Shown: piece after piece, positions 62,501-64,000 of the stretch
Layout: each line of letters starts with the position of its first letter
Position numbering within the stretch: the first letter of the stretch is position 1
Assembly: GCF_964340395.1 (NCBI RefSeq)
Contig: NC_135552.1
Location: 25,436,181-25,500,180 of the forward strand
DNA: 64,000 nucleotides
Direction: 5' to 3'
Source of the DNA: Glandiceps talaboti
Lineage: Eukaryota; Hemichordata; Enteropneusta; Spengelidae
Translations under genes and position numbers: made by a program
Notes under the pieces: model-generated
Told to the model about the DNA's origin: nothing
What the model saw: the letters and a program-made list of their open reading frames with translations, nothing else
The model's database searches: none

Positions 62501-62957
62501 ATCCATTTTTGTTTAGCTTTTTGTAATGTAATGATTTACAAACACAGATTTGGTTAATGTTGTTTTACATTCATTTCAAGTAGGAAGCCATGATAAAATT
62601 GTTTTATAAATTAAAACTCCAAAATAAATACCCAATCCGCATCCATATGGCCACTTTAAAATGAAAGATATGCATTTGGTGGGTAAATTCAAGTTAAATG
62701 TATTCAACCTCTGTGAACTTACAAAGTCAGTATTCAGTTTGGCATGATCTTACATGATGATATTATTCTATTGATAGGTGCTTCAGGTATTGGTGGTGCT
62801 AGTAGTGAGACAGAAGACAAGAGTACAGCCAGTGATGTAACTATACATGACACTAGTCTGGCATCTATCACAGATGAAGGTCTAGAACTATCACAGTTTA
62901 CAGAGAGTATGTTTACTGGTCCTGACCTTGACATGGAGAGTGAAGAACTTGTATTAG
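6875..62957 (+). CDS. AKAP9: AKAP9/pericentrin-like centrosomal scaffold gene, partial, 15 exons
   Basis: The exons are 6875-7090, 9727-9768, 10869-11024, 17136-17213, 19272-19439, 20248-23742, 49763-50035, 52292-52538, 53262-53329, 53828-53966, 55628-58162, 60270-60436, 61051-61202, 61435-61673 and 62778-62957. All are bounded by AG and GT and join without a frame break into about 2718 codons. The product is almost wholly heptad-rich, Glu/Lys/Gln-rich coiled coil. Family calls rest on remembered human proteins: [18 protein letters not shown] and [12 protein letters not shown] resemble AKAP9, while [14 protein letters not shown] and [14 protein letters not shown] resemble pericentrin. Known members anchor PKA, phosphatases and the gamma-tubulin complex at the centrosome and cis-Golgi. 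The N-terminal start codon and the C-terminal PACT domain lie outside the window. Family membership is firm; the choice of AKAP9 over a joint AKAP9/PCNT ancestor is inference. Confidence 0.85.
8711..8787. repeat. (TATG)n microsatellite
   Basis: About 19 TATG units with two TGCA interruptions near 8748-8757. Confidence 0.95.
8932..9094. repeat. Compound (TG)n-(GC)n-(TGTC)n microsatellite
   Basis: About 27 TG dinucleotides run into GCGCGCGCG (8986-8994), then TG and TGTC tracts. An alternating purine-pyrimidine tract with a GC core is a classic Z-DNA-prone sequence. ORFs here of up to 204 codons are artefacts. Confidence 0.95.
9727..9768 (+). CDS. AKAP9: Exon 2, 14-codon microexon
   Basis: The acceptor is ttttttccattcctag and the donor is gtaagg at 9769. 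The exon encodes [14 protein letters not shown], in phase 0 on both sides. It is polar and Ser-rich and continues the non-coiled N-terminal linker. At 42 nt it is short enough to be missed by gene finders. It could be skipped without a frame change. Confidence 0.75.
9769..10868 (+). other. Intron 2
   Basis: 1.1 kb, AT-rich. Nothing recognised. Confidence 0.6.
10869..11024 (+). CDS. AKAP9: Exon 3, start of the coiled coil
   Basis: The acceptor is tatctggcag and the donor is gtaagt at 11025. The 52 codons are in phase 0 on both sides. The product begins [18 protein letters not shown] and continues with regular heptads ([19 protein letters not shown]). It corresponds to the AKAP9 segment just before the first long coil, where the human protein reads LAGKQQEIEELNRELEEM. 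Confidence 0.85.
11130..11560 (-). mobile_element. LINE 3' end (second family)
   Basis: On the minus strand a frame reads [20 protein letters not shown], then [15 protein letters not shown] and FRKVLHASF, and stops near 11338. This is the usual form of a LINE ORF2 C-terminus (a basic strand, then AxxYNxL, then SFRKxL). An AT-rich 3' UTR follows, ending ATTAAATAAACAATAATAAA near 11145. An upstream in-frame TAG shows decay. It lacks the zinc knuckle of the 956-1888 element, so it is another family. Confidence 0.55.
12931..12985. repeat. (TGTTC)n microsatellite
   Basis: About eight TGTTC pentamers with TGATC and TGTGC variants. Confidence 0.9.
14391..14541. repeat. Dispersed repeat with tRNA B-box-like end, copy A
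   Basis: It shares about 150 bp with 28306-28453. Common landmarks are TTAAAATTTAGG, TGTGAAAAAC, AGAACAAAA and GGGATTGAAACC followed by CCTTTAAA. GGGATTGAAACCC resembles a degenerate tRNA B box, so a tRNA-derived SINE is possible. No clear A box was found. Confidence 0.45.
15605..15989. mobile_element. MITE with AGGCC termini, long copy
   Basis: The left end AGGCCTCAAAAAAAATAATT and the right end (rc) AGGCCAAATAAAAAAAAATT form imperfect inverted termini of about 35 bp. An inner motif, CTAAAATTG-TGCGTAA-C-GGAACCACACAA, is shared with the copy at 44996-45116. There is no transposase. Confidence 0.5.
16463..16522. repeat. (AAC)n microsatellite
   Basis: About 20 uninterrupted AAC trinucleotides, intronic. 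Confidence 0.95.
17136..17213 (+). CDS. AKAP9: Exon 4, short coiled-coil linker
   Basis: The acceptor is tatttctattgcag and the donor is gtaagt at 17214. The 26 codons are in phase 0 on both sides. The product starts [17 protein letters not shown] and ends IEQYNLK. It is less conserved than its neighbours and is supported by splice sites, frame and position. Confidence 0.75.
17214..19271 (+). other. Intron 4
   Basis: 2.1 kb. Apart from a (CAA)n tract at 18628 nothing was recognised. Confidence 0.6.
18628..18674. repeat. (CAA)n microsatellite
   Basis: About 15 CAA units. A plus-strand ORF would read poly-Gln and the minus strand poly-Val. Neither is supported as a gene. Confidence 0.95.
19272..19439 (+). 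CDS. AKAP9: Exon 5, conserved Gln-rich coiled coil
   Basis: The acceptor is tttctaccttag. The donor, CAG|gtgctt at 19440, is weak. The 56 codons are in phase 0 on both sides. The start, [19 protein letters not shown], aligns well with human AKAP9 LQEFEAAIKQRDGIITQLT, one of the clearest N-terminal family matches here. The end is Gln-rich (LQQQLQQ). Confidence 0.9.
19440..20247 (+). other. Intron 5
   Basis: 0.8 kb, AT-rich. Nothing recognised. Confidence 0.6.
20248..23742 (+). CDS. AKAP9: Exon 6, giant coiled-coil exon of 1165 codons
   Basis: The acceptor is atattcttacag and the frame is continuous from exon 5. The donor, CAG|gtgcat at 23743, is weak. Reading through it adds six residues and a stop. 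The family signature [18 protein letters not shown], followed by [12 protein letters not shown] near 20569-20604, closely matches human AKAP9. Nearly all residues form long coiled coil. Two breaks stand out: a Pro-rich stretch around 21670-21750 (RAPPLEMQ to [10 protein letters not shown]) and a Ser/Asp-rich stretch around 22590-22650 ([16 protein letters not shown]). These may be hinges or phosphorylated linkers. In human AKAP9 the same stretch is split among many exons, so the single exon suggests either intron loss here or later gain in vertebrates. Confidence 0.93.
23743..23763 (+). other. Readthrough tail of exon 6 (possible intron-retained end)
   Basis: If the weak GTGCAT donor is not used, translation adds VHWYTY and stops at 23761-23763. 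No AATAAA follows closely; an AATATA occurs near 23911. A short isoform is possible but unproven. Confidence 0.2.
24600..25080. repeat. Minisatellite, about 34-35 bp unit
   Basis: At least ten units follow the form CTAAGTGCCTCTGATTTTGG then GTATAAAGTGATCCC. The central units at about 24760-24960 are nearly identical. Outer copies, to about 25300, are diverged. Confidence 0.9.
28306..28453. repeat. Dispersed repeat with tRNA B-box-like end, copy B
   Basis: Second copy of the 14391-14541 family, in the same orientation. The shared end is GGGATTGAAACCCAAGCC. Confidence 0.45.
29911..31364. repeat. Direct tandem duplication, two units of 725 and 720 bp
   Basis: The segments at 29911-30635 and 30636-31355 are about 95 percent alike along their length. 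The 9-mer TATGTTGGA occurs at 29911, 30636 and 31356, that is, at both ends and the junction. Small indels separate the copies, such as AGGGATGAAG in the second. Confidence 0.9.
29970..30012 (-). repeat. Penelope-like tail motif, degenerate (copy 1)
   Basis: On the minus strand it reads TTTGATAAAGAGTTATTGCTC followed by AAAACGTTAAAC. A GAGT/GCTC stem sits between a CTGATGA-like box and a GAAACG-like box. It resembles the terminal motif of Penelope-like retroelements and is repeated about 725 bp later by the tandem duplication. Confidence 0.35.
31374..31543. mobile_element. hAT-type MITE, old copy
   Basis: The termini TATGCCCTCTAAGG and AGAGGGCATGCTG match the family at 43731 and 52957. The interior shares GATGCACTACTGA- and GTGGTGACTTACA-like motifs. 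The target duplication is no longer clear. Confidence 0.55.
31985..32290. repeat. Tandem repeat, about 120-bp unit, 2.7 copies
   Basis: GATGACATCACTTGAAATGT and TTGGTATTTCATTGGG recur near 32002, 32119 and 32230, together with CATCTCAGTGTAATGGGTAC. TGACATCA resembles a CRE/ATF site in each unit. Confidence 0.85.
32481..32579. repeat. (CA)n microsatellite
   Basis: About 35 CA units preceded by GCACGCACGCACGTGCACAC, another Z-DNA-prone tract. Confidence 0.95.
34042..34130. repeat. Two-copy tandem repeat, about 45 bp
   Basis: AAGCAATACACCAGACAGGA followed by GACTGACTCAATGAGAT occurs twice. Confidence 0.8.
34283..34382. repeat. Two-copy tandem repeat, about 50 bp
   Basis: CCACATAGCCAT and CAGGTATAAGTGTGATAGCA then TTATTTCAT occur twice. 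Confidence 0.8.
34680..34860. repeat. Tandem repeat, about 55-bp unit, 3.3 copies
   Basis: The unit contains GCATTCTAACTGTTACAGAT, GTCAGAAATCAAAGTGCAT and AATGATGTCAT. The short ORF here is a by-product of the repeat. Confidence 0.9.
35117..35289. mobile_element. Possible MITE with CAGTGTTTT termini
   Basis: CAGTGTTTTTGC at the left pairs with TAAAACACTG at the right. GCACAG flanks both sides, but it is shorter than the 8 bp expected for hAT. The interior has three copies of GGGAACCCCGGTA. Confidence 0.4.
35751..35910. repeat. Minisatellite, about 42-bp unit, four copies
   Basis: The unit is built on GTCAGAATTCAGTCTTGTGG then AGATTTTTGGTTTTTGCC. The last unit is diverged and GC-richer (GCCCGGCGCC). 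Confidence 0.9.
36600..36675. repeat. Two-copy tandem repeat, about 38 bp
   Basis: ACTTGACACTTTAGGGCTTC followed by a TTATCACT/TTATTACT variant and CAAAG occurs twice. Confidence 0.75.
38511..38960. repeat. Minisatellite, about 92-bp unit, nearly five copies
   Basis: The unit contains GTCTGTTAGGTACACTTGGA, ATCTATGCTGAAAATTTG, and GTAAGTTTGGGGTCCATGCT. Starts lie near 38511, 38606, 38696, 38788 and 38881. The minus-strand ORF across it is a by-product. Confidence 0.9.
39269..39283. repeat. Poly-C tract
   Basis: Fifteen consecutive C. The length may be unreliable in assembly. Confidence 0.9.
40293..40326. repeat. Poly-C/poly-A tract
   Basis: Fourteen C run directly into twenty A. Confidence 0.9.
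41079..41108 (+). promoter_or_regulatory. DR1 plus DR3-like nuclear-receptor half-site cluster
   Basis: AGGTCAAAGGTCA (exact DR1) is followed after three bases by AGGTCAAAGGGTTCA, which reads as a DR3 with a GGTTCA second half. Four half-sites lie in about 30 bp. DR1 binds RXR, HNF4 and PPAR-type receptors in animals; use here is untested. Confidence 0.35.
41717..41732. repeat. Poly-G tract
   Basis: Sixteen consecutive G. Confidence 0.9.
42652..42954. mobile_element. Penelope-like inverted-repeat insertion with 13-bp target duplication
   Basis: Two 86-bp arms, 42652-42737 and 42833-42918, are exact reverse complements. A further 17 bp (42738-42754 and 42802-42818) also pair perfectly, with a 14-nt insertion in the right arm and a 47-nt centre. 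The right side carries 36 nt outside the palindrome, ending near CTATTCACGG. AATTCATTACTTA flanks it at 42639-42651 and 42955-42967. An odd-length duplication and a one-sided tail fit a retroelement better than a TIR transposon. Penelope-like elements often carry inverted terminal pieces, but no reverse transcriptase is present, so the family is inferred. Confidence 0.65.
42833..42872 (+). ncRNA. Hammerhead-like core in the inverted repeat (mirror copy at 42700-42737, minus)
   Basis: CTGAAGA is followed by T, then GGCTGCC-GAT-GGTAGTC, a 7-bp stem with two G-U pairs, then GAAAC. ACGTCAACGT after it can form a short third helix. This is the CUGANGA...GAAA layout of a hammerhead ribozyme. The extra base before stem II and the poor pairing next to the core in helix I make activity doubtful. 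Confidence 0.3.
43731..43898. mobile_element. hAT-type MITE, reverse-orientation copy
   Basis: It runs from TAGTGTGTCCTCTAATGATA to TTAGAGGGCACACTG. The flanks CTCTAAAA (43723-43730) and CTCCAAAA (43899-43906) agree at seven of eight positions, consistent with an aged 8-bp target duplication. The interior is the reverse complement of the 52957 copy. Confidence 0.7.
44446..44550. repeat. Two-copy tandem repeat, about 57 bp
   Basis: CCAGCTCTGTCACAAAGTAG then AAAAACTCT and AAGTATCTGAA/AAGCATCTGAA recur. Confidence 0.7.
44996..45116. mobile_element. MITE with AGGCC termini, short copy
   Basis: It begins AGGCCTAAATAGTTAATTGG and ends GGAACCACACAATTC then TTTTATTAGGCC. It has the same terminal and subterminal motifs as 15605-15989 but most of the interior is missing. 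Confidence 0.5.
45405..45490. repeat. GGTAGG/GAGT/GT-rich simple repeats
   Basis: A run of GGAGGTAGGTATG, (GAGT)n, (AGGT)n and (GT)n in about 85 bp. Confidence 0.85.
46678..46697. repeat. Poly-G tract
   Basis: Twenty consecutive G. The minus-strand poly-Pro ORF across it is an artefact. Confidence 0.9.
47461..48150. repeat. 30-bp minisatellite, 23 units in perfect register
   Basis: The unit is GATGATGGTAGACTAGCTGG followed by TCATTGTGTT. The 690 bp divide exactly into 23 units with substitutions only and no insertion or deletion. Variants cluster at four spots (TA/TT, CTA/CTC, ATT/ACC/ACT, GTT/GGT). On the minus strand one frame is open across all units but one and encodes a 10-residue repeat. 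Confidence 0.95.
48170..48277 (+). CDS. Possible cassette exon in the 26-kb intron
   Basis: A 36-codon stretch open in phase 0 sits between an acceptor (attgttcatacag) and a donor (AAG|gtttgt). It reads [19 protein letters not shown] and ends IKVELASSK. Phase and length would allow inclusion between exons 6 and 7, whose flanks are both phase 0. Against it, the product is not coiled coil, the donor is weak, and exons 6 and 7 already join well. I do not recognise the peptide. It starts just after a 30-bp minisatellite. Confidence 0.3.
49763..50035 (+). CDS. AKAP9: Exon 7, coiled coil after the 26-kb intron
   Basis: The acceptor is ggtgactgttacag and the donor is gtaagt at 50036. The 91 codons are in phase 0 on both sides. 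The product begins [19 protein letters not shown], which runs smoothly on from the KTKHQSQ end of exon 6 and supports a direct 6-to-7 splice. The rest is uninterrupted Glu/Arg/Met-rich coil ending LLKIDAE. Confidence 0.88.
50036..52291 (+). other. Intron 7
   Basis: 2.3 kb. It has a TTTATTTC run near 51187-51210 and a CpG-richer stretch at 51741-51945. No coding signal. Confidence 0.6.
51741..51945. mobile_element. Possible decayed MITE
   Basis: The ends GTTACACAAGGCAATT and (rc) CGTACATGGGGCAAGTT are similar. The interior is richer in CpG than the surrounding intron and has GTTGCAAGGAATTCAACATG and other direct or inverted echoes. There is no clear target duplication. Confidence 0.3.
52292..52538 (+). 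CDS. AKAP9: Exon 8, segment shared with pericentrin and AKAP9
   Basis: The acceptor is ttttttcactgcag and the donor is gtaagttg at 52539. The exon has 82 codons plus one base and is the first phase-1 exon end in the gene. [20 protein letters not shown] and the following [16 protein letters not shown] line up with pericentrin LEALRLSLSNMHTAQLELTQ and ALTELREML. A weaker match exists in AKAP9 (EAQRICLSLVYSTHVDQV). This is a landmark for the paralogue pair. Confidence 0.88.
52539..53261 (+). other. Intron 8
   Basis: 0.7 kb. It contains the hAT-type MITE at 52957-53129. Confidence 0.7.
52957..53129. mobile_element. hAT-type MITE with exact 8-bp target duplication
   Basis: The element is TAGTGTGCCCTCTAAG...CAGAGGGCACACTG, 173 bp. 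It is flanked on both sides by ATCCTGGT (52949-52956 and 53130-53137). CAGTG-type termini plus an 8-bp duplication define the hAT superfamily. It is non-coding, so it must have been moved by a transposase made elsewhere. Confidence 0.8.
53262..53329 (+). CDS. AKAP9: Exon 9, 68-nt exon
   Basis: The acceptor is tttgactttcag and the donor is gtgagt at 53330. It completes the split codon (A|AT = Asn) and encodes [19 protein letters not shown] and four more residues, returning to phase 0. It is plain coiled coil, supported by the exact phase match with exons 8 and 10. Confidence 0.8.
53330..53827 (+). other. Intron 9
   Basis: 0.5 kb. It contains (TCTG)n at 53530-53562 and degenerate TTGTTTATGTTTACTC repeats at about 53645-53815. 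Confidence 0.7.
53530..53562. repeat. (CTGT)n microsatellite
   Basis: About eight CTGT units. Confidence 0.9.
53828..53966 (+). CDS. AKAP9: Exon 10, coiled coil
   Basis: The acceptor, gatctatatag, has a poor pyrimidine tract. The donor is gtaagt at 53967. The 46 codons plus one base begin [18 protein letters not shown] and end VLEQAEG across the junction with exon 11. It is hydrophilic coil with no separate domain. Confidence 0.82.
54490..54630. repeat. Degenerate tandem repeat, about 50-bp unit
   Basis: GGGTTGTGATTTTGAACTTG and variants recur about three times. The minus ORF here is a by-product. Confidence 0.7.
55415..55600. repeat. Degenerate tandem repeat just before exon 11
   Basis: TACTGCCCTCAATGA then a GGGATGGGTT-like part recurs three to four times with a spacing of about 55 bp. 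Confidence 0.75.
55628..58162 (+). CDS. AKAP9: Exon 11, second giant coiled-coil exon of about 845 codons
   Basis: The acceptor is gattgtgtttag and the donor is gtaaga at 58163. The exon enters and leaves in phase 1. [20 protein letters not shown] (near 55915-55975) matches pericentrin LRIYFEKKLRDAEKTYQEDL. After a Ser/Pro break around 56030-56150 containing TPPRSPPK, the exon is an almost unbroken coil of some 650 residues to QAEYDQVK. The coil is assembled from repeating 30-40-residue blocks such as EIENLKVxxxxxLE, suggesting growth by internal duplication. If the donor is ignored, the frame runs on to a stop at 58428. Confidence 0.92.
58163..58428 (+). other. Open readthrough of the exon 11 donor
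   Basis: The frame stays open for 88 codons past a good donor. The first part, [20 protein letters not shown], looks codon-like. The rest comes from a T-rich tract and is hydrophobic ([18 protein letters not shown]), which may be only a compositional effect. It could be an alternative 3' end or simply intron. Confidence 0.2.
59472..59485 (+). promoter_or_regulatory. CTCF core motif
   Basis: CCACTAGAGGGCGC fits the vertebrate CTCF core CCASYAGRKGGCRS at all 14 positions. CTCF is conserved in many bilaterians. Occupancy is unknown. Confidence 0.45.
60270..60436 (+). CDS. AKAP9: Exon 12, coiled coil
   Basis: The acceptor is attgttttacag and the donor is gtaagc at 60437. It completes the codon G|GT and encodes [20 protein letters not shown] followed by a regular coil ending NEREEVEK. 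It enters in phase 1 and leaves in phase 0. Confidence 0.87.
60437..61050 (+). other. Intron 12
   Basis: 0.6 kb. It contains the retroelement-like motif at 60505. Confidence 0.6.
60505..60545 (+). repeat. Penelope-like tail motif with hammerhead-like core
   Basis: CTGACGA, one A, then GGTCCT-TTGTAT-AGGACT (6-bp stem, 6-nt loop) and GAAATG. It has the same architecture as 42833-42861 in a different sequence. AAATAAAAGGTTTTAAATTC follows. No target duplication was found. Confidence 0.45.
61051..61202 (+). CDS. AKAP9: Exon 13, pericentrin-type NLLxMLxxD motif
   Basis: The acceptor is tttgttaacag and the donor is gtaatt at 61203. The exon has 50 codons plus two bases. [20 protein letters not shown] is strikingly like pericentrin RRERENREGANLLSMLKADV. 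As far as I recall, AKAP9 lacks this motif at the corresponding place. The reading continues into exon 14 through a split Arg codon. Confidence 0.9.
61203..61434 (+). repeat. Intron 13 with a short tandem repeat
   Basis: AAATGGATTCACCCAAT and CCACCCCTCAATCTCAG-like parts recur about three times between 61227 and 61342. Confidence 0.7.
61435..61673 (+). CDS. AKAP9: Exon 14, conserved block before an acidic linker
   Basis: The acceptor is attttttttatctag and the donor is gtaaat at 61674. [20 protein letters not shown] followed by [12 protein letters not shown] corresponds to AKAP9 ALQKANNRLLKILLEVVKTT and pericentrin ALQDALRRLLGLFGETLRAA. The second half ([20 protein letters not shown] onward) is a poorly conserved acidic linker. 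Phase is 2 in and 1 out. Confidence 0.9.
61674..62777 (+). other. Intron 14
   Basis: 1.1 kb, about one third of it a long palindromic MITE (62305-62661). Confidence 0.7.
62305..62661. mobile_element. Palindromic MITE with about 145-bp arms
   Basis: The left arm, 62305-about 62450, and the right arm, about 62520-62661, are reverse complements. The outer 88 bp are about 90 percent identical and the inner part is weaker. Termini read CTTTTAAAGTGGCTATATGG and (rc) TTTTAAAGTGGCCATATGG. GATTGGGTATTTATTTTGGA and TTTTATCATGG are shared landmarks. There is no ORF. As part of a transcribed intron it should fold into a long hairpin. Confidence 0.75.
62778..62957 (+). CDS. AKAP9: Exon 15, last exon in the window
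   Basis: The acceptor is tctattgatag and the donor is gtaaga at 62958. After a Ser/Thr-rich start ([17 protein letters not shown]) it reads [15 protein letters not shown] and ends SEELVL. Human AKAP9 has VTEEGTELSQ and ENEELML at the same place. Phase 1 on both sides. The next human segment (SSRLQAAVEKLLEAI) has no counterpart up to 64000, so the gene continues to the right. Confidence 0.88.
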
Positions 62958-62997
62958 GTAAGAGTATATGTGCAACCTTGAGTACTCAGACACAGGC

Positions 62998-63235
62998 ATA
63001 GACACAGACACAGACACAGACACAGACACATACACAGACACAGACACAGACACAGACACATACACATACACAGACAAACATACACACAGGCACATGCACA
63101 TGCACAGACACAGACACATACACAGACAAACATACACACAGGCACATGCACAGACACAGATGGACAAACATACACACAGGCACATACACAGACACAGACA
63201 CAGACACAGACACAAACATACACAGACACACATCT
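62998..63235. repeat. (ACAGAC)n / CA-rich microsatellite
   Basis: ACAGAC hexamers alternate with ACATAC and AACATACACACAGGCAC-type blocks. Long ORFs on both strands here are artefacts. Confidence 0.95.
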
Positions 63236-63394
63236 ACTCCCATAACCACCACCCACACAAACCTACCCATATACAATAATACACCTCCCACACACCTTCC
63301 CAAACACACAATCCCACACATCTCTACACACCTGCATCCGCATACACACATGCAAACACACCCACACATGCACAAATCTCCCTCCAATACACAC

Positions 63395-63625
63395 CTACGC
63401 ACACATTTTCCATACACACCTCCCCAATACACACTCACCATCCCATATCGTACATACACATATCCCTCCAATACATACCTCCCCCACTCACTTTCCCATA
63501 CACACCTCCCCAATACACATTCACCATCCCATATCGTACATACACATATCCCTCCAATACACACCTCCCCCACTCACTTTCCCATACACACCTCCCCAAT
63601 ACACACTCACCATCCCATATGCTTA
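63395..63625. repeat. Minisatellite, about 106-bp unit, about two copies
   Basis: CACTTTCCCATACACACCTC, CCCATATCGTACATACACAT and ATCCCTCCAATACA recur at a spacing of about 106 bp. Confidence 0.85.
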
Positions 63626-64000
63626 CACACACATATTCACACAAACACAGACACATTTAGATGTGCACATGGATAAAGCTATATATAAATATGAGAATTT
63701 TTCACAGGGATATTTTGTTTGATATTCTCCTTGATTAATTACAGTCCATAGTAGTGTATGTCATTTAATTACATTGAAACCAGTCATGTTTAAATTAGCT
63801 AGTATATCTTACTTGCTGTACAGTTTACTTGAAACATGATTTTTGAATGGAAGGCAGTGTTAAATTTACACATTAAGTTCTTGATGTTGGTCTTTTGATT
63901 TCAGTAGTAATTTATCCACCCTTTTAAGAAATGGTATTGATAAAAAATAGAATTTAGTAGAATTTTCTTGAAAGCCTCTGTCTGTAAATTCTTGGAACCT

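Larger units (their letters stand above)
62958..64000 (+). other. Intron 15, start
   Basis: Over half is CA-rich satellite (62998-63660). The last 340 bp are AT-rich with no exon. Confidence 0.6.

Noticed and set aside
62986-63676. Long Cys/Val and His/Thr ORFs on both strands
   Set aside because: Simple-sequence CA repeat read in open frames, with no codon bias or domain.

Overview
The window is a piece of nuclear genome from an animal. It is AT-rich and intron-rich, and full of microsatellites, minisatellites, small fold-back elements and retroelement fragments. It looks like a non-vertebrate, probably marine, metazoan, but the species cannot be fixed from the sequence. There is no sign of operons, bacterial genes or a CRISPR locus.

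One gene dominates. Fifteen plus-strand exons between 6875 and 62957 join in a single open frame of 8155 nt (about 2718 codons). They encode the front part of a giant coiled-coil centrosome/Golgi scaffold of the AKAP9 (AKAP450, CG-NAP, yotiao) and pericentrin family. Some exons read most like human AKAP9 and others most like human pericentrin, so this may be the single ancestral-type gene from which the two vertebrate paralogues came. Two giant exons (20248-23742 and 55628-58162) carry most of the coding sequence. The initiating exon was not found and probably lies left of the window. The 3' part, including the C-terminal PACT targeting domain expected for the family, lies to the right.

Layout: 1-6874 holds a 5'-truncated minus-strand LINE, a fold-back element and a weak small-ORF candidate. 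6875-20247 holds five small phase-0 exons separated by introns with a second LINE 3' end, large microsatellites, and copies of a MITE and a tRNA-like repeat. 20248-23742 is giant exon 6. 23743-49762 is a 26-kb intron with many tandem repeats, a 720-bp tandem duplication, hAT-type MITEs, a retroelement-like perfect inverted repeat with a 13-bp target duplication, and a 23-unit 30-bp minisatellite followed by a possible cassette exon. 49763-62957 holds exons 7 to 15. 62958-64000 is intron filled with CA-rich satellite.

The most interesting points are the AKAP9/pericentrin mosaic, the 42.65-42.95 kb inverted-repeat insertion with a hammerhead-like core (related motifs occur near 30.0, 30.7 and 60.5 kb), the in-register 30-bp minisatellite next to a possible exon, the hAT MITE family with identifiable target duplications, and a perfect match to the vertebrate CTCF core at 59472.
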